Of a stretch of DNA of 45,151 nt, positions 12,011 through 21,153 are shown piece after piece. Position 1 is the first letter of the stretch. Each line of letters begins with the position of its first letter. This DNA comes from Cudoniella acicularis (taxonomy: Eukaryota; Ascomycota; Leotiomycetes; Helotiales; Helotiaceae): assembly GCA_013054445.1 (NCBI GenBank), contig JAAMPI010000287.1, positions 1-45,151 on the forward strand. The letters run 5' to 3'. Both the position numbers and the translations under genes were made by a program. The notes under the pieces were generated by a model, which searched no databases, was not told the origin of the DNA, and saw only the letters and a program-made list of their open reading frames with translations.

Positions 12011-12310
12011 ATGAATCTCATCGACTACGATGATGAAATGGAGTTGAAAAAGCTCATGGAGGAGCACGAAGTCTGGTGCAAGGCAGTGAAGGATTGCAAC
12101 GACGCTGGAGTCTTGGCCAGCCCCCTCAAATTGATTGAGAAGCACTACCTCCGTAAAGTCACCCTCAAAATACAAGAATTAATCTCGATGATGGCGGCAG
12201 GGGGGAGCGTCTTTACGTCTGGGGGTTACCGGCTCGATAAGCTCTGTGAGGACATTGGAAACGAGACCAGGCAGGCCCTTGGTAAAGTAGGAGCGAAACC
12301 AGTGAAATGA
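12011..12310 (+). CDS. Small hypothetical protein, 99 aa, helical
   Basis: The ATG at 12011 has an A-rich context (GCGAA before ATG), follows an A/C-rich leader, and opens a single exon to TGA 12310. The product is charged, acidic at the N terminus (IDYDDEMELKK) and looks largely helical, with a Gly-rich turn (AAGGSVFTSGGY) about two thirds along and a basic end. There is no signal peptide, transmembrane helix or Cys pair. I do not recognise a family. It sits between two Cys-rich small genes and shares their kind of leader, so it may belong to the same class of small expressed genes. Coding status rests on length, start context and balanced composition. Confidence 0.5.
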   Translation: MNLIDYDDEMELKKLMEEHEVWCKAVKDCNDAGVLASPLKLIEKHYLRKVTLKIQELISMMAAGGSVFTSGGYRLDKLCEDIGNETRQALGKVGAKPVK

Positions 12311-13284
12311 GCCGTAGAGCGGTGTTGCATGAGGGAAGGCACATCTTGAAAGGCATGGATAGCAAAGCCAATTCCCATGCTGAAAGAGGTCATTCAATAT
12401 ACGTTGACGTTAGAGAAAGCTCGTTAAGTCCCGTTCCTAGATTTCACATAGCAATACATAGCTTCACCTTTGAAGCAAAAAAAAAATCAAAAAATCAAGC
12501 CTTTTCAAAGTGTCTGCTCCTTAGAAACTGTTACCTATTGATTCACAATCCGCTCGGTCAAAAAAGTTACTCTTGAAATAGTTTTCGGCCACAAATACGC
12601 CTCGCGATTCTCCAACCCATCAACTTCACAAGCAAACTGGAAATATCATATGTAACTCCTATAAAATTGGCCTTTTGATGATTCAAAGCTATTATGAGGA
12701 ATCAGGGGGAGCATGCGGGGTCTTCGACTCATGCTGCAAACACTTCAAAATTGAAAAAGGAACTATAAATTAGAAATCTGCAAAAACTATCAAATTTAGT
12801 TCTAGTGTAATTTTGGTTCTCATTTATTTACATTTATTGCTGAAACATTGCAAGAATGGGGATTGCTTTCGAAGTGTTTCCAGCGAGTTGAGCAGGGTCA
12901 CGTGTTCTACTGAAATGAAGATTTCCCCAAGTCATGGCATTTAGAGTTTGAACATTAACCCTCTTGACTAAATAACAGAAGATAGAGCGTGATTGATCCA
13001 AAGGATCTGAAAAAATTAGCGTGAAATCTTAACTATTGGGAAAGATTCATGGATCAAGGGCCTCGTTCGGATTTCGAAGACCGTTACTCATTGAGGGTGT
13101 GAAAACCTAATAACTCGAATTCTTAAAAGGATTCACGGTATTTATAGATGCGCATAAATTAACACTTTCCATATATCTTACTGTCCCAAAAACAAAACGA
13201 GAACAAAACGTAAAGACTAGTTGGACAAACAGTAAGACGCAACCCTCCCTAAATACTTTACCTACGCATACGTCTACCCCCGAA
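12311..13284. other. Intergenic with A/C-rich leader of the next gene
   Basis: AT-rich, no supported gene. A TATA-like stretch (TATTTATAG, about 13139-13147) lies some 140 bp before the ATG at 13285, and the last 100 bases resemble a G-poor 5' leader. Confidence 0.4.
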
Positions 13285-14004
13285 ATGCTTCAGGGCAAGA
13301 TTTACGACACAGAATGCCTTATGTGCGGTCGAGAAGACGTAACTTCTAGGCCGAACGAAAACAACACAGAAGTCGTGGCCGACGCACCGTGCCCTGACTG
13401 TGGTTGGGAGCGTATCCAGCTTCCAGGACTTTTGACTCCTTTCTTACCTTCGGAGCCTTTGCAAAACCAGATTCAGTCCCAAGGTCAGCTCCGCATTCCC
13501 AAATATGAAGATGTCGACGAACGCCCCTCTGACTACGAGGATTTGGAGCCTCCCAAGCTTTTGCTACCTTCCTCACCTCTGGCGCCTGTACAAAACCAGA
13601 GTCAGTCCCAAGGTCAACTCTATATTGCCAAATATGATGAGGTTGTGAACGAGCCACTCCCTGAATACAGCGGTTTGGAGCTTCCGAACCCTTTACTCCC
13701 TCCATTACCCGAGCCTTTGCAAAATCAGAGTCAGTCTCAAGTTCAACTCTACATTCCCAATAACGAGGTTCTTGTCGAAAAATGCCGTCGTTGCGACAAG
13801 AACTGCGGCAACCACTCCAGACTCAGCGCGCCATCATGCGAAATGTGTAAGGATAAAGTTTTCTATAAGGGATGTTGTGAGTGCGGCGCATACACGAAGG
13901 TGATATATCGCAAAGGTTCAGGATGGTCTGGTTCTGATTTTGAATGCTACCACCAACTTTGTAATAGACATTGCGGTGTCTTTTTTGGAAACTCTAGTGA
14001 GTAG
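13285..14004 (+). CDS. Cys-rich protein with three tandem 43-44 aa repeats, 239 aa
   Basis: Single exon, ATG 13285 to TAG 14004. The N terminus has C11-x2-C14 and C36-x2-C39-G, a zinc-ribbon-like arrangement. Residues about 49-165 hold three repeats. Each has an LLxP/PLP start, then a Q-N-Q-x-Q-S-Q block, then (G/V)QLxIxxxxxV and an acidic Pro/Tyr-rich stretch in repeats 1 and 2; the third is shortened. The last about 75 residues contain many Cys in CxxC spacing (CRRC, CEMC, CCEC, and later C/H residues) and look like a second metal-binding domain. No signal peptide or membrane segment. I do not recognise a named family. The repeat is preserved at the protein level with silent and conservative changes, which supports a translated gene. 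A scaffold- or nucleic-acid-binding role would be speculation. Confidence 0.72.
   Translation: MLQGKIYDTECLMCGREDVTSRPNENNTEVVADAPCPDCGWERIQLPGLLTPFLPSEPLQNQIQSQGQLRIPKYEDVDERPSDYEDLEPPKLLLPSSPLAPVQNQSQSQGQLYIAKYDEVVNEPLPEYSGLELPNPLLPPLPEPLQNQSQSQVQLYIPNNEVLVEKCRRCDKNCGNHSRLSAPSCEMCKDKVFYKGCCECGAYTKVIYRKGSGWSGSDFECYHQLCNRHCGVFFGNSSE
13429..13780 (+). repeat. Tandem coding repeat, about 129-132 bp unit, three copies
   Basis: Copies start at about 13429, 13558 and 13690 (periods 129 and 132 bp); the third ends about 13780. The best-conserved part is the stretch coding QNQxQSQ(G/V)QL. Units differ by multiples of three, as expected for a repeat under coding constraint. Confidence 0.8.
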
Positions 14005-15148
14005 TGGGATGTAAATAGGAGATCAAGTTTTTTGTTATTATGCCTGGATAGTTCTTATAGACAAATTGGTCAACAGATTAGGGTGACTGAGTGTGCAAAT
14101 CATTAGGCTCTTCAGGTATTTCTATGATTATGCATGACTATTGGAAATAAAATATTGCCGCAGGTCATGCTTTGGCCCTTTCGTGAATGCAGAAAAAAGG
14201 TGGCACACTCTGAGTTATTCACAGATGGAGAGATATTTAGAAAGTCAATACCCCTATTCATTTTTTCCTCTGCATTCCAGAGGTAGGTTTTTATGTCGCG
14301 AGACCCCGGACCGCTTTAGAAACGGTCCACAGTTTATGAGTATCTCTCCCGGTATGCCACACCTTTTTGCACCCGCGATCCCCCCTTTTCCCATAATCCG
14401 TCCACTCGCTTACCATTTAGGCCCAATTGCATGCGTTCAATCCCGGTTCTTGAGCACAATAAATATATGATAACGTTCTCCACAAAGCGCATTTGTGTTC
14501 CACAACCGGTTTCGCGACTTCCGAAGAACATAAAAGATCAGCACAAGACAACAAAGACCCCATCAGCGGCTGCCGATTAGCGATTCGAAGCAATTGTACA
14601 GGGTACTTATAGGCACTGCTGGCTAATTTACAGCGTCTTTGACGCTGGATTTTAGCGAGCATTTCCCCCATATTATAGTGGCCTCGCGCAAAACGAAGGC
14701 GAATCAATTATTTCGTATTTATATTGGGTACTATTGCAAACCAAATTTAGAGAATCTTCCATAATTGTTCTTTAAGTCGCAATGAATTATTTCTATAATA
14801 TTTCTTATCGTGAAGTCGCAAAAGCCAATTGAGTTGGTTGCGCATTTATAGAGGATGACACACTGCAAGTTAGCGAGCATGTCCCTGTATTTTAGCGAAC
14901 ATGCACTGACTTATAGCGCGCTTTATACTGTTCTAGCATGATTCCCACAGGAAGGGATTCACACAACCGCGGAAGCCGCTTCCTCTCTCCCACTTTGGCT
15001 CCTACAAAAAGACACCCATAAGCTGCAGCACCGAGCCCAATCCCAAAACCAATACAACTTTTCAAGAACTTCGATCTCTAAACCGAAAAACACATACGCA
15101 AAAACACGTCAGAATCAACAGTCTCACAGACAAGAACAAATTCCAGCG
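14005..15148. other. Intergenic between two Cys-rich genes
   Basis: No supported gene. Contains the TTAGCGA-CAT repeat group described separately. Ends in an A/C-rich leader before 15149. Confidence 0.4.
14652..14912. repeat. Short repeat TTAGCGA(G/A)CAT, three copies
   Basis: Copies begin at 14652, 14870 and 14892. The last two are adjacent, forming a 21-22 bp tandem pair (TTAGCGAGCATGTCC... then TTAGCGAACATGCAC...). Each is followed by a TATTTTA/TATTATA/TTATAG-like stretch. They lie 240-500 bp upstream of the 15149 start and could be binding sites or remnants of a mobile element. Confidence 0.5.
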
Positions 15149-15355
15149 ATGCCATCAGAAAAGAAAGGAACTCCATTAAAACCAAAGACATCATTAGTAG
15201 AATGGGTAGACTACCTCTGCTGCTGCGTATGTGCTCACCTCACCATGGTCATTAACGACCTAGAAATATGTGATGGTTGTGGGCACGAGCAATGCGAGTC
15301 TTGTGAAAAAGTGGGCCAGCTCGAGTACACAAAATATTGGCTGGAAAAGGCGTGA
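15149..15355 (+). CDS. Small Cys-rich protein, C-x2-C...CGHxxCxxC type, 68 aa
   Basis: ATG 15149, stop TGA 15353-15355, preceded by a long A/C-rich leader. A basic, Lys-rich N terminus leads to a Cys run with C25-x2-C28, then x12, then C41-x2-C44-G-H46-x2-C49-x2-C52, and a short charged tail. This is the full-length version of the pattern in the tiny frames at 10120-10245 and 11123-11239. I recall many short uncharacterised fungal proteins with this C..C / C..CGH..C..C layout, but know of no assigned function. Metal binding is inferred. The compact single exon and good start context make it likely to be real. Confidence 0.65.
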   Translation: MPSEKKGTPLKPKTSLVEWVDYLCCCVCAHLTMVINDLEICDGCGHEQCESCEKVGQLEYTKYWLEKA

Positions 15356-15757
15356 GCGGGGACATGGCATGAGAAAAGGGCGGGCGAAAGGGGGGAGGGC
15401 AAAGAAGGTGTGGATATTGCGGAGTAGATACAGCGTCGAGAAATGAATTGGCTCCCCTATCTTCATTGCAGCGCAGCAAAACAATACTTTGCTTCGCTTA
15501 CATTCCCTCTCCCCCTTTAATTCACATTTGAGACTCAAAACTCGAGAATCAGCCTCGCAGACCTCTGTATCTATCGTCTTCCATTTTCTTCTACATCCCC
15601 CACAATAATAATCTTGGGCCGGTACCATCAACGTCATAAACCTTATTCTGAAGAGTTACGATGCACGTGAGAACCCATCAACTGCTGCAAACATGTCAAA
15701 CATTTCTGCGCCGTCAACTTTTTAGCGTACTCGGATTCCTATAAATTCTCGTATAAT

Positions 15758-15980
15758 TTTTTTTTTTCTCTTCTCCTTTTTTTCTTTTTTTCCTCATCTT
15801 GCTACCATCCCTTGCTATCCGACTAACCTCTGCCATCTCCTGCTATTTACCAGTTATCTACCAGCTATTTATCTACCATTTATCTTTCATACACCTGCCA
15901 TCTATCTTCATTTACCCTGCCATATACCTTTCATCTACTCTGCCATCTGTCTGCTATCTATCTGCCATTTATCTGCTATA
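15758..15980 (+). repeat. Pyrimidine tract followed by degenerate TATCTGCCAT-like tandem repeat
   Basis: 15758-15796 is almost pure T/C. From about 15840 to 15980 the motif (T)ATCT(G/A)CCAT(T) or TGCTATCTATC recurs roughly every 10-20 bases in imperfect form. Any open frame here is a low-complexity artefact. Confidence 0.65.
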
Positions 15981-16418
15981 TGCTTGGCTAGGTAGGTAAC
16001 CCATGCAAACTGGTCGGGCGACGCTTGAGCACTTCAATTACTCTTGCTCCGGCAACCACCAGGTTGCTAGATGGAAGGATCAATGGTCCAGTGGAGGAGT
16101 GGGTGGCACATGAAAGTCGGCTGAGCAAAGCTAGAGTACTGCAAACACTCTGGTTTGTCATGTCACACTGCAGAGTACAATTGTAAACAGTGACGAGCTT
16201 AGATAGATTCAAATAAAACCAATTGCTTAACAAACTTGATGTACTTTCTTTCTGTGACGCCCTCACACAAGAACAAATGGCCATATTTTCCCATTCTTCT
16301 TCAGAAACATGCTGGAGTTTAGAAGTGTGTTGAAGATATATCTTGGAGCCGACCTGGACATATCTTTAAACATTAGAGTAATTCAGCAACCACAGCTTTA
16401 CCAAAGACTTGCCTGCCA

Positions 16419-18083
16419 TCATTCTATTTTGATGCTTAATATCACCTCATCATCGAGATAACCAGTACCCTTATCCCGCATATCACCTTCCTCGCGGCCC
16501 CAAGCATAGGCTAGCGTTGTTGTATAAGTGAATCGACCCCAAAACCCCCACTTTTCTTCTTTTGCTTCAGGTACGTCATCCCAGGTTTCTTCTGCCGTCC
16601 ATCCAAACGTTGTCTCATTCGCAAAAAGAATCGGATGTTTGCTGATGCCAAGCATATTAAATGGCGATACTGCAGCCCATACGACTAAAAATCTTTCGTA
16701 TCGAATAGGAAGACCCCATCCATTTACATTTTTCGTTGAATGGCTGCAAAGAAGACTGTGTTGCCGATGTCAGCAATACAACTCGCGCTTGAGCGAGAGC
16801 ATAGGATAAGTTTCAAGGCTGGTGTCGCTTGGTGCCAGGTTGAATTCAAATTGTAGTGTCTACTCTTGACTTCTTCAAGGGTTGGGTCATGCAGACACGA
16901 CTTCTCAGATTGGTCTGTCATATTGGGAGTCGTGAGACCTCCCCCGACCAGCTTTGCAAATGTTCGAGTTGAAGAATTGAGATCGTACTGCAGGTAAGAC
17001 GAAGTAGAAGAAGGTGAAAACACAACCCAATTCTTCTCATACGACTGGCGTGTTGATGGTGGATTTCGAGTGAGCTCGGTCAAAGTGGGATATAACATTA
17101 ATGGTCCCGGACCAAGTCGCTTTGGTAACGACCCAACAACCTCTTTAAGTGCCGGGTACACAGATCGAGCATCTATTATCCAAAGGCCAATACACAAATA
17201 CTGAGATCTTATTCGTGAGGATCTGAAGTCTTCGATCCATGGAAAGGACAACTCACTGTGAAACTACCATCAAAAGCGGCTCTCCACGTCCTGAATAAAA
17301 AGCCGTGGATCATGGAAGTCGGGAATATCCGCAAAGACCTGCTCCATACCTTCGCACTTCGCTGCTGGTGTTGCGGGCACTTTCACATCGTTTGGCGTGG
17401 TCACACGCCGAAGCCCCCCATTTGGACCGAGAAGCGCAAGATCATCGTCTGAGCAGGTTTTATCTTGTGCTTGGCCTAAAGTGCTTCCTTTTGGGAGGTA
17501 TATATTGGCTTCACAAATAATATTTCGCCGAGACGCCTCTCCAGTCGGTGTCACCATGCTGACGATAAGGTATTGATTCTTCGACCAGTATGGAAGAGCA
17601 AGGATTGTTGGATTCCAGAATGTGCGATTTTCAGGTGAAGTTGCCGACCTCGGACTCATTGATATGTTGTACAGGATGTTTGGAAGTCTGACATGGTTTG
17701 TGTACTGATTTGGTGATTGTGGACAATTCGTGAATTCAAGCAGAGCCCGGGGAAGCTGGTTTTGGGTATTCTTGTTGGAGGTAGAGCTACCCAAAGTGAT
17801 GCTATGATCAAAAGGCGAGGCTTCCAGACGATCGTTGTGAGAATTGTTGGTGAAAAGGTGACCGGTAGAGATATGGACATGGCCACCCGAAGAAAACTTT
17901 TCAAAACTCTTCACTGATTCCTCCCGGGCGATAGTCAACCTGTTACGAACAAGGACATAGAAGCAAAGCAAAACTATAAATGGCAGTACAACTCTTCTCG
18001 CAAATTGATGCGGCGTGGTGGCGATTAAATTGCAACTCCTTGAGTCGGCGTGTCCTTGGAGAGGGAAATTGAGCGTTTGACAT
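16419..18083 (-). pseudogene. Single-pass membrane protein, propeller-like (DPRLF...GEPL type), broken by frameshifts
   Basis: Probable ATG 18083-18081 opens a basic SPRTRRLKE-like tail. The transmembrane helix (VVLPFIVLLCFYVLV, near 17990-17950) lies in another frame, so a frame change is needed near 18000-18015. The long second frame reaches DPRLFIQD. Its natural continuation GEPLLMVVSQ is again out of frame, with the change at about 17285-17290. An intron 17256-17208 (GTGAGT...AAG, 49 nt) joins to SQYLCIGLWIIDARSVYP. A third change falls in the T-run (plus strand) at 16729-16733, before GLPIRYERF; the frame then stays open to 16419. The DPRLF/GEPL pattern recalls beta-propeller glycan-active proteins of fungi, probably Golgi-resident, but no catalytic assignment is made. 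Most changes fit one-base losses in short runs. The true 3' end may lie further, towards 16330. Confidence 0.6.
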
Positions 18084-18290
18084 ACTGTAGTAGAGAGCTT
18101 GACAAAACTAGACAGGAAAGCAATCCCTCCTACAGAACGACACGAGAAGGAGCGACCGAGTCATGAATTTGAATTAGGCAAGAATTCTGAAAAGTCCACC
18201 ATTCGATCTTTCCGGAACCCAAATAAGGTACAATAGCCATTCGTGCTTGCCTCACTTGAAGCTTCATAAATTGCCCATGTAACGAATGCA
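18084..18290. promoter_or_regulatory. Shared divergent promoter region
   Basis: About 200-300 bp separate the ATG of the minus-strand gene (18083) from the candidate starts of the plus-strand gene (18291 or the ATG near 18389). Both genes must be driven from this short interval, suggesting co-regulation when they were intact. No specific box could be singled out. Confidence 0.4.
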
Positions 18291-20468
18291 ATGAAAGCTT
18301 CTAAGCCATCGAAGACACTTCTTCCGTACAGACCGGACCTACCAAGCACATATCGCGACCTCCATGCCTTCATAGCAATGGGGTTTACCTCGAATTTTGA
18401 CAGTCGGGAGGGAACTCCAATTCGTGTGTCGATCGTCGAGTGCTCGACCCCATGGTCCGAGATTCTGCTCGAAGAGCAGTCAACAACTTACTTCAGCCCA
18501 CAATCGGCCACGGGCAGGAGATTTAGTCTTGCAAGTTTTATGGCATGTAAAACACGCCCGCATCGCTTACACAAAGCCGTTTGGTTCACGGTTTTCCTGG
18601 TAATAGCAGCATGGTTGATCTTAAACCCGACTGGAGAATATATGGAGCTTGAGCGCCAAAGCGAAACGGAGCTCACGACCCACAATCTAGAGGGATTGCA
18701 ATTCATTGCCGCAAGCCACACCTTCATGAGGGTATGTCCAGCCCTCATTTCTTCTCAGGATGCGAACAAGCTAATCTCTGATAGTTTGTTGGCCGTTGGA
18801 CAATGATGTCAAATAATCTATATATTGATGGATCATTTCCAGGTGAGTGCTTATCCGCATCCAAATACGCATGAACGAGATTAGTGCCTCATAGATGGGA
18901 AATGGAAATACTGTCCCTCATTTCACGTAACTCCATCCCCTATTTTTTTTTTATGTCAAGAGGGTTAATGACGCGGAAATTTATATTAACAAGATGATAA
19001 GGGGTGTACTTCGATTTCAGTTTCAGCGGCAGCACAACGCTTCTCCTTTCCCTCCATAACAAACATCACGAACCGCCTCAACAGTCCGCAGAATCAATGG
19101 CAACACCGCCAAGTCTAGGGTTTTTCCCATTAGCAAATTCGACTGCTGCCGAGCCAATTTCACTCCTGGTCAGGATAGACGATGATGAATATATTGCGTT
19201 GTCAATGCGACTTCAGTTGTGACAATAAGGAAAGGTGATCTGAATATCCATTCTAGGCATCGGATCCGAGTAATTGCACCCATGGTCAGAGATGATTTGG
19301 TGGAGACTCTGCAGGTTAAAGGGATCTATATCGATGAAAGTGGACAACTTCTTCCATTAGACGCGGTAGTCTCTGGGTCTGAAGATGACGCTTCATCGGA
19401 AAGTTCACCGGAAGGAGACGATACGCAGATAACATCTCTCACCCTGAAAAAAATGCTAGAAGTTGTTACAGACTTTCCCGGGTCCACCGCCTGGCGGGAG
19501 AGGTACAAAACCACGAGCACTACCCGCGATATCCTGGGAGGCGTAATGGGTTGGGAGTACTTGCTAGGAGAAATGTTTGATGCAGACCACGCCGCAATTA
19601 GTACAGACGGTATGTGTCTTGTTCGGGACTGTGTTGGAGGGCGAGGAAGTCCAGTTGGCCTCGCGGATGTGTTCTTTCAGAGGTTAGAGTTTCCAACCAT
19701 CTCTTATTCGCTCTTCATATCAAGATATAAATTGCTGATGGGTAATTATTGAAGTGGACAGCTGGGCTCCGAGCAATATTCGCAGCCTTGGCCATTTCAG
19801 AAGTATATTCCGGATGTGATAGTATGAGCAGCTCCGGGGATACTTCTAGCATGCCGCTGACGCGATCGTAGGTAATGAATTTTGGCAATTCGGATTAGAA
19901 TTCTTTCCTTTCGCATAGCGATGAGTACAATAGAACGGCATGGGACTTGAACGTAGCGTTTGAGGATACATATGTATCTTTGATAAAGGCAATTCGTACC
20001 TTAGCATATCCAAAATAACCGACAGCCGTGGATGCTTCTCGACACGCCGATTCAGCACCAAATACTGCGGGTGGAGTTCCCATACTTATCATGAGACCTT
20101 TCCGTGGTCAACTTGAAGAAGCAACGCACGCCGTGGCTGAACGCTTGCAGAATGATGGTGATAAAGCGGTGTTCTGGTTGGATACATCTGGATGGCTTGA
20201 CACAGACGTCGACTTTGATGGTAATCCCGAGGATCAGGATTTCTTCCTCGACGGTAGCATGCTCCATGTCACTTGGTGAAATGAACTGACCAAAATCGCA
20301 GGCAAAAGCGCATGGAAGCAATGGCGATTAACAGAACGCGGTAATCAACGCGTCGCAATTTTTCTGCACATGCATGTCTGTCGTTATCTTGCGCAGGACG
20401 CAGAGAAGTGTGCCTTTCTGCCTCCAGAGATATATCGAGGTAGAGCGATAGATCCCGACAGCCTCTGA
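18291..20468 (+). pseudogene. Membrane-anchored SGNH-hydrolase-like protein, broken gene
   Basis: Fungal type II protein resembling SGNH/CE2-like esterases. Exons follow conserved blocks: 18291-18731 (transmembrane helix in KAVWFTVFLVIAAWLIL, then GLQFIAASH), 18785-18842 (FVGRWT...IDGSFPG), 19002-19682 (VYFDFSFSG; later VMGWEYLLGEMF and DVFFQ), 19755-about 19871, 19919-20253 (EYNRTAWD, PILIMRPFRGQ, FWLDTSGWL) and 20302-20468 (GKSAWKQWR to the stop). Introns include 18732-18784, 18843-19001, 19683-19754 and 20254-20301. Lesions: a frame change near 19205 (ALS to NATSVVTIRKGD), TGA at 19825-19827 just after DVIV with the expected continuation out of frame, and an in-frame TAA at 20016-20018 in LAYPK-stop-PTAVDAS, where a Gln codon CAA needs only C to T. 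The start is uncertain. Catalytic residues were not identified. Confidence 0.6.
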
Positions 20469-21153
20469 ATCGATCAATTCTTAGAGAAAGAAAGGGAGCG
20501 GAAGCTTAAGAAATTGTTTTGGGACTGAAGGCACGCGACACGTGAGGATTGTTGTGATATTACTCCGTATGCGGACGACTTCGTATTGTGCTTTGCTTTG
20601 AAATAGAGTGATTTGTTGTTGTGGAATCATTGATATCGGTGTGGCTGTGGTGACTTGTTAGAGTCTGTAACATGGCTGGATTGTGAAGTCGTGAAGTCAT
20701 TGAAGTCGTGATGCGGGAATATTGCGACGATTTGGTGTTTGCTACGCTCTCCGGGCGCCTCCGGAGAATAAAACCGGGAACGGTTGCGCCTCCAGCCTGC
20801 AATACCCGGGCTACACCTACATCATCATCACTAAAGATTCGCTGTGGCAGGAACTGCTAAGAGAATTTGCTATTTGCTTTTTGCATCGCACACCCCTCCA
20901 CTCTCGCACGACAATGATGGATTAGAAAAGCCAAGCAGGAAGAGAACGTTGCATCTCTTCCCCTCAATCGCTACTTCACTCACTCTTCTTCATCGATCGC
21001 GAACCTTCATTCAAACTTCTTCCACCTCCGCACATCGATGCTACTACGAGCACACGACCTCTCAGGAAGCTCATTCAGACCCCAGCAATAGCTGAATTCG
21101 TTCCATAGCGTTGAGCGCCGACTCAGAACAGTAGCCTCTTTGCAGAGAGCGCG
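20469..21153. other. Intergenic, promoter and leader of the MFS gene
   Basis: 685 bp. Around 20685-20715 the motif GAAGTCGTGA/GAAGTCATT recurs three times. The last 250 bp are C/T-rich, as common in fungal promoters. No gene seen. Confidence 0.45.

Noticed and set aside
15799..15999. 66-aa open frame rich in Tyr, Leu and Ser
   Set aside because: It is the translation of the TATCTGCCAT-like low-complexity repeat.
16684..16726. A 43-nt intron (GTAAAT...TAG) to explain the frame change near 16729
   Set aside because: It gives the wrong phase and would delete the family-like GLPIRYERF block.
17258..17452. Plus-strand frame with CWCCGH as another CGHxxCxxC member
   Set aside because: The later ligands are missing and the strand is antisense to the clear propeller-like coding sequence.
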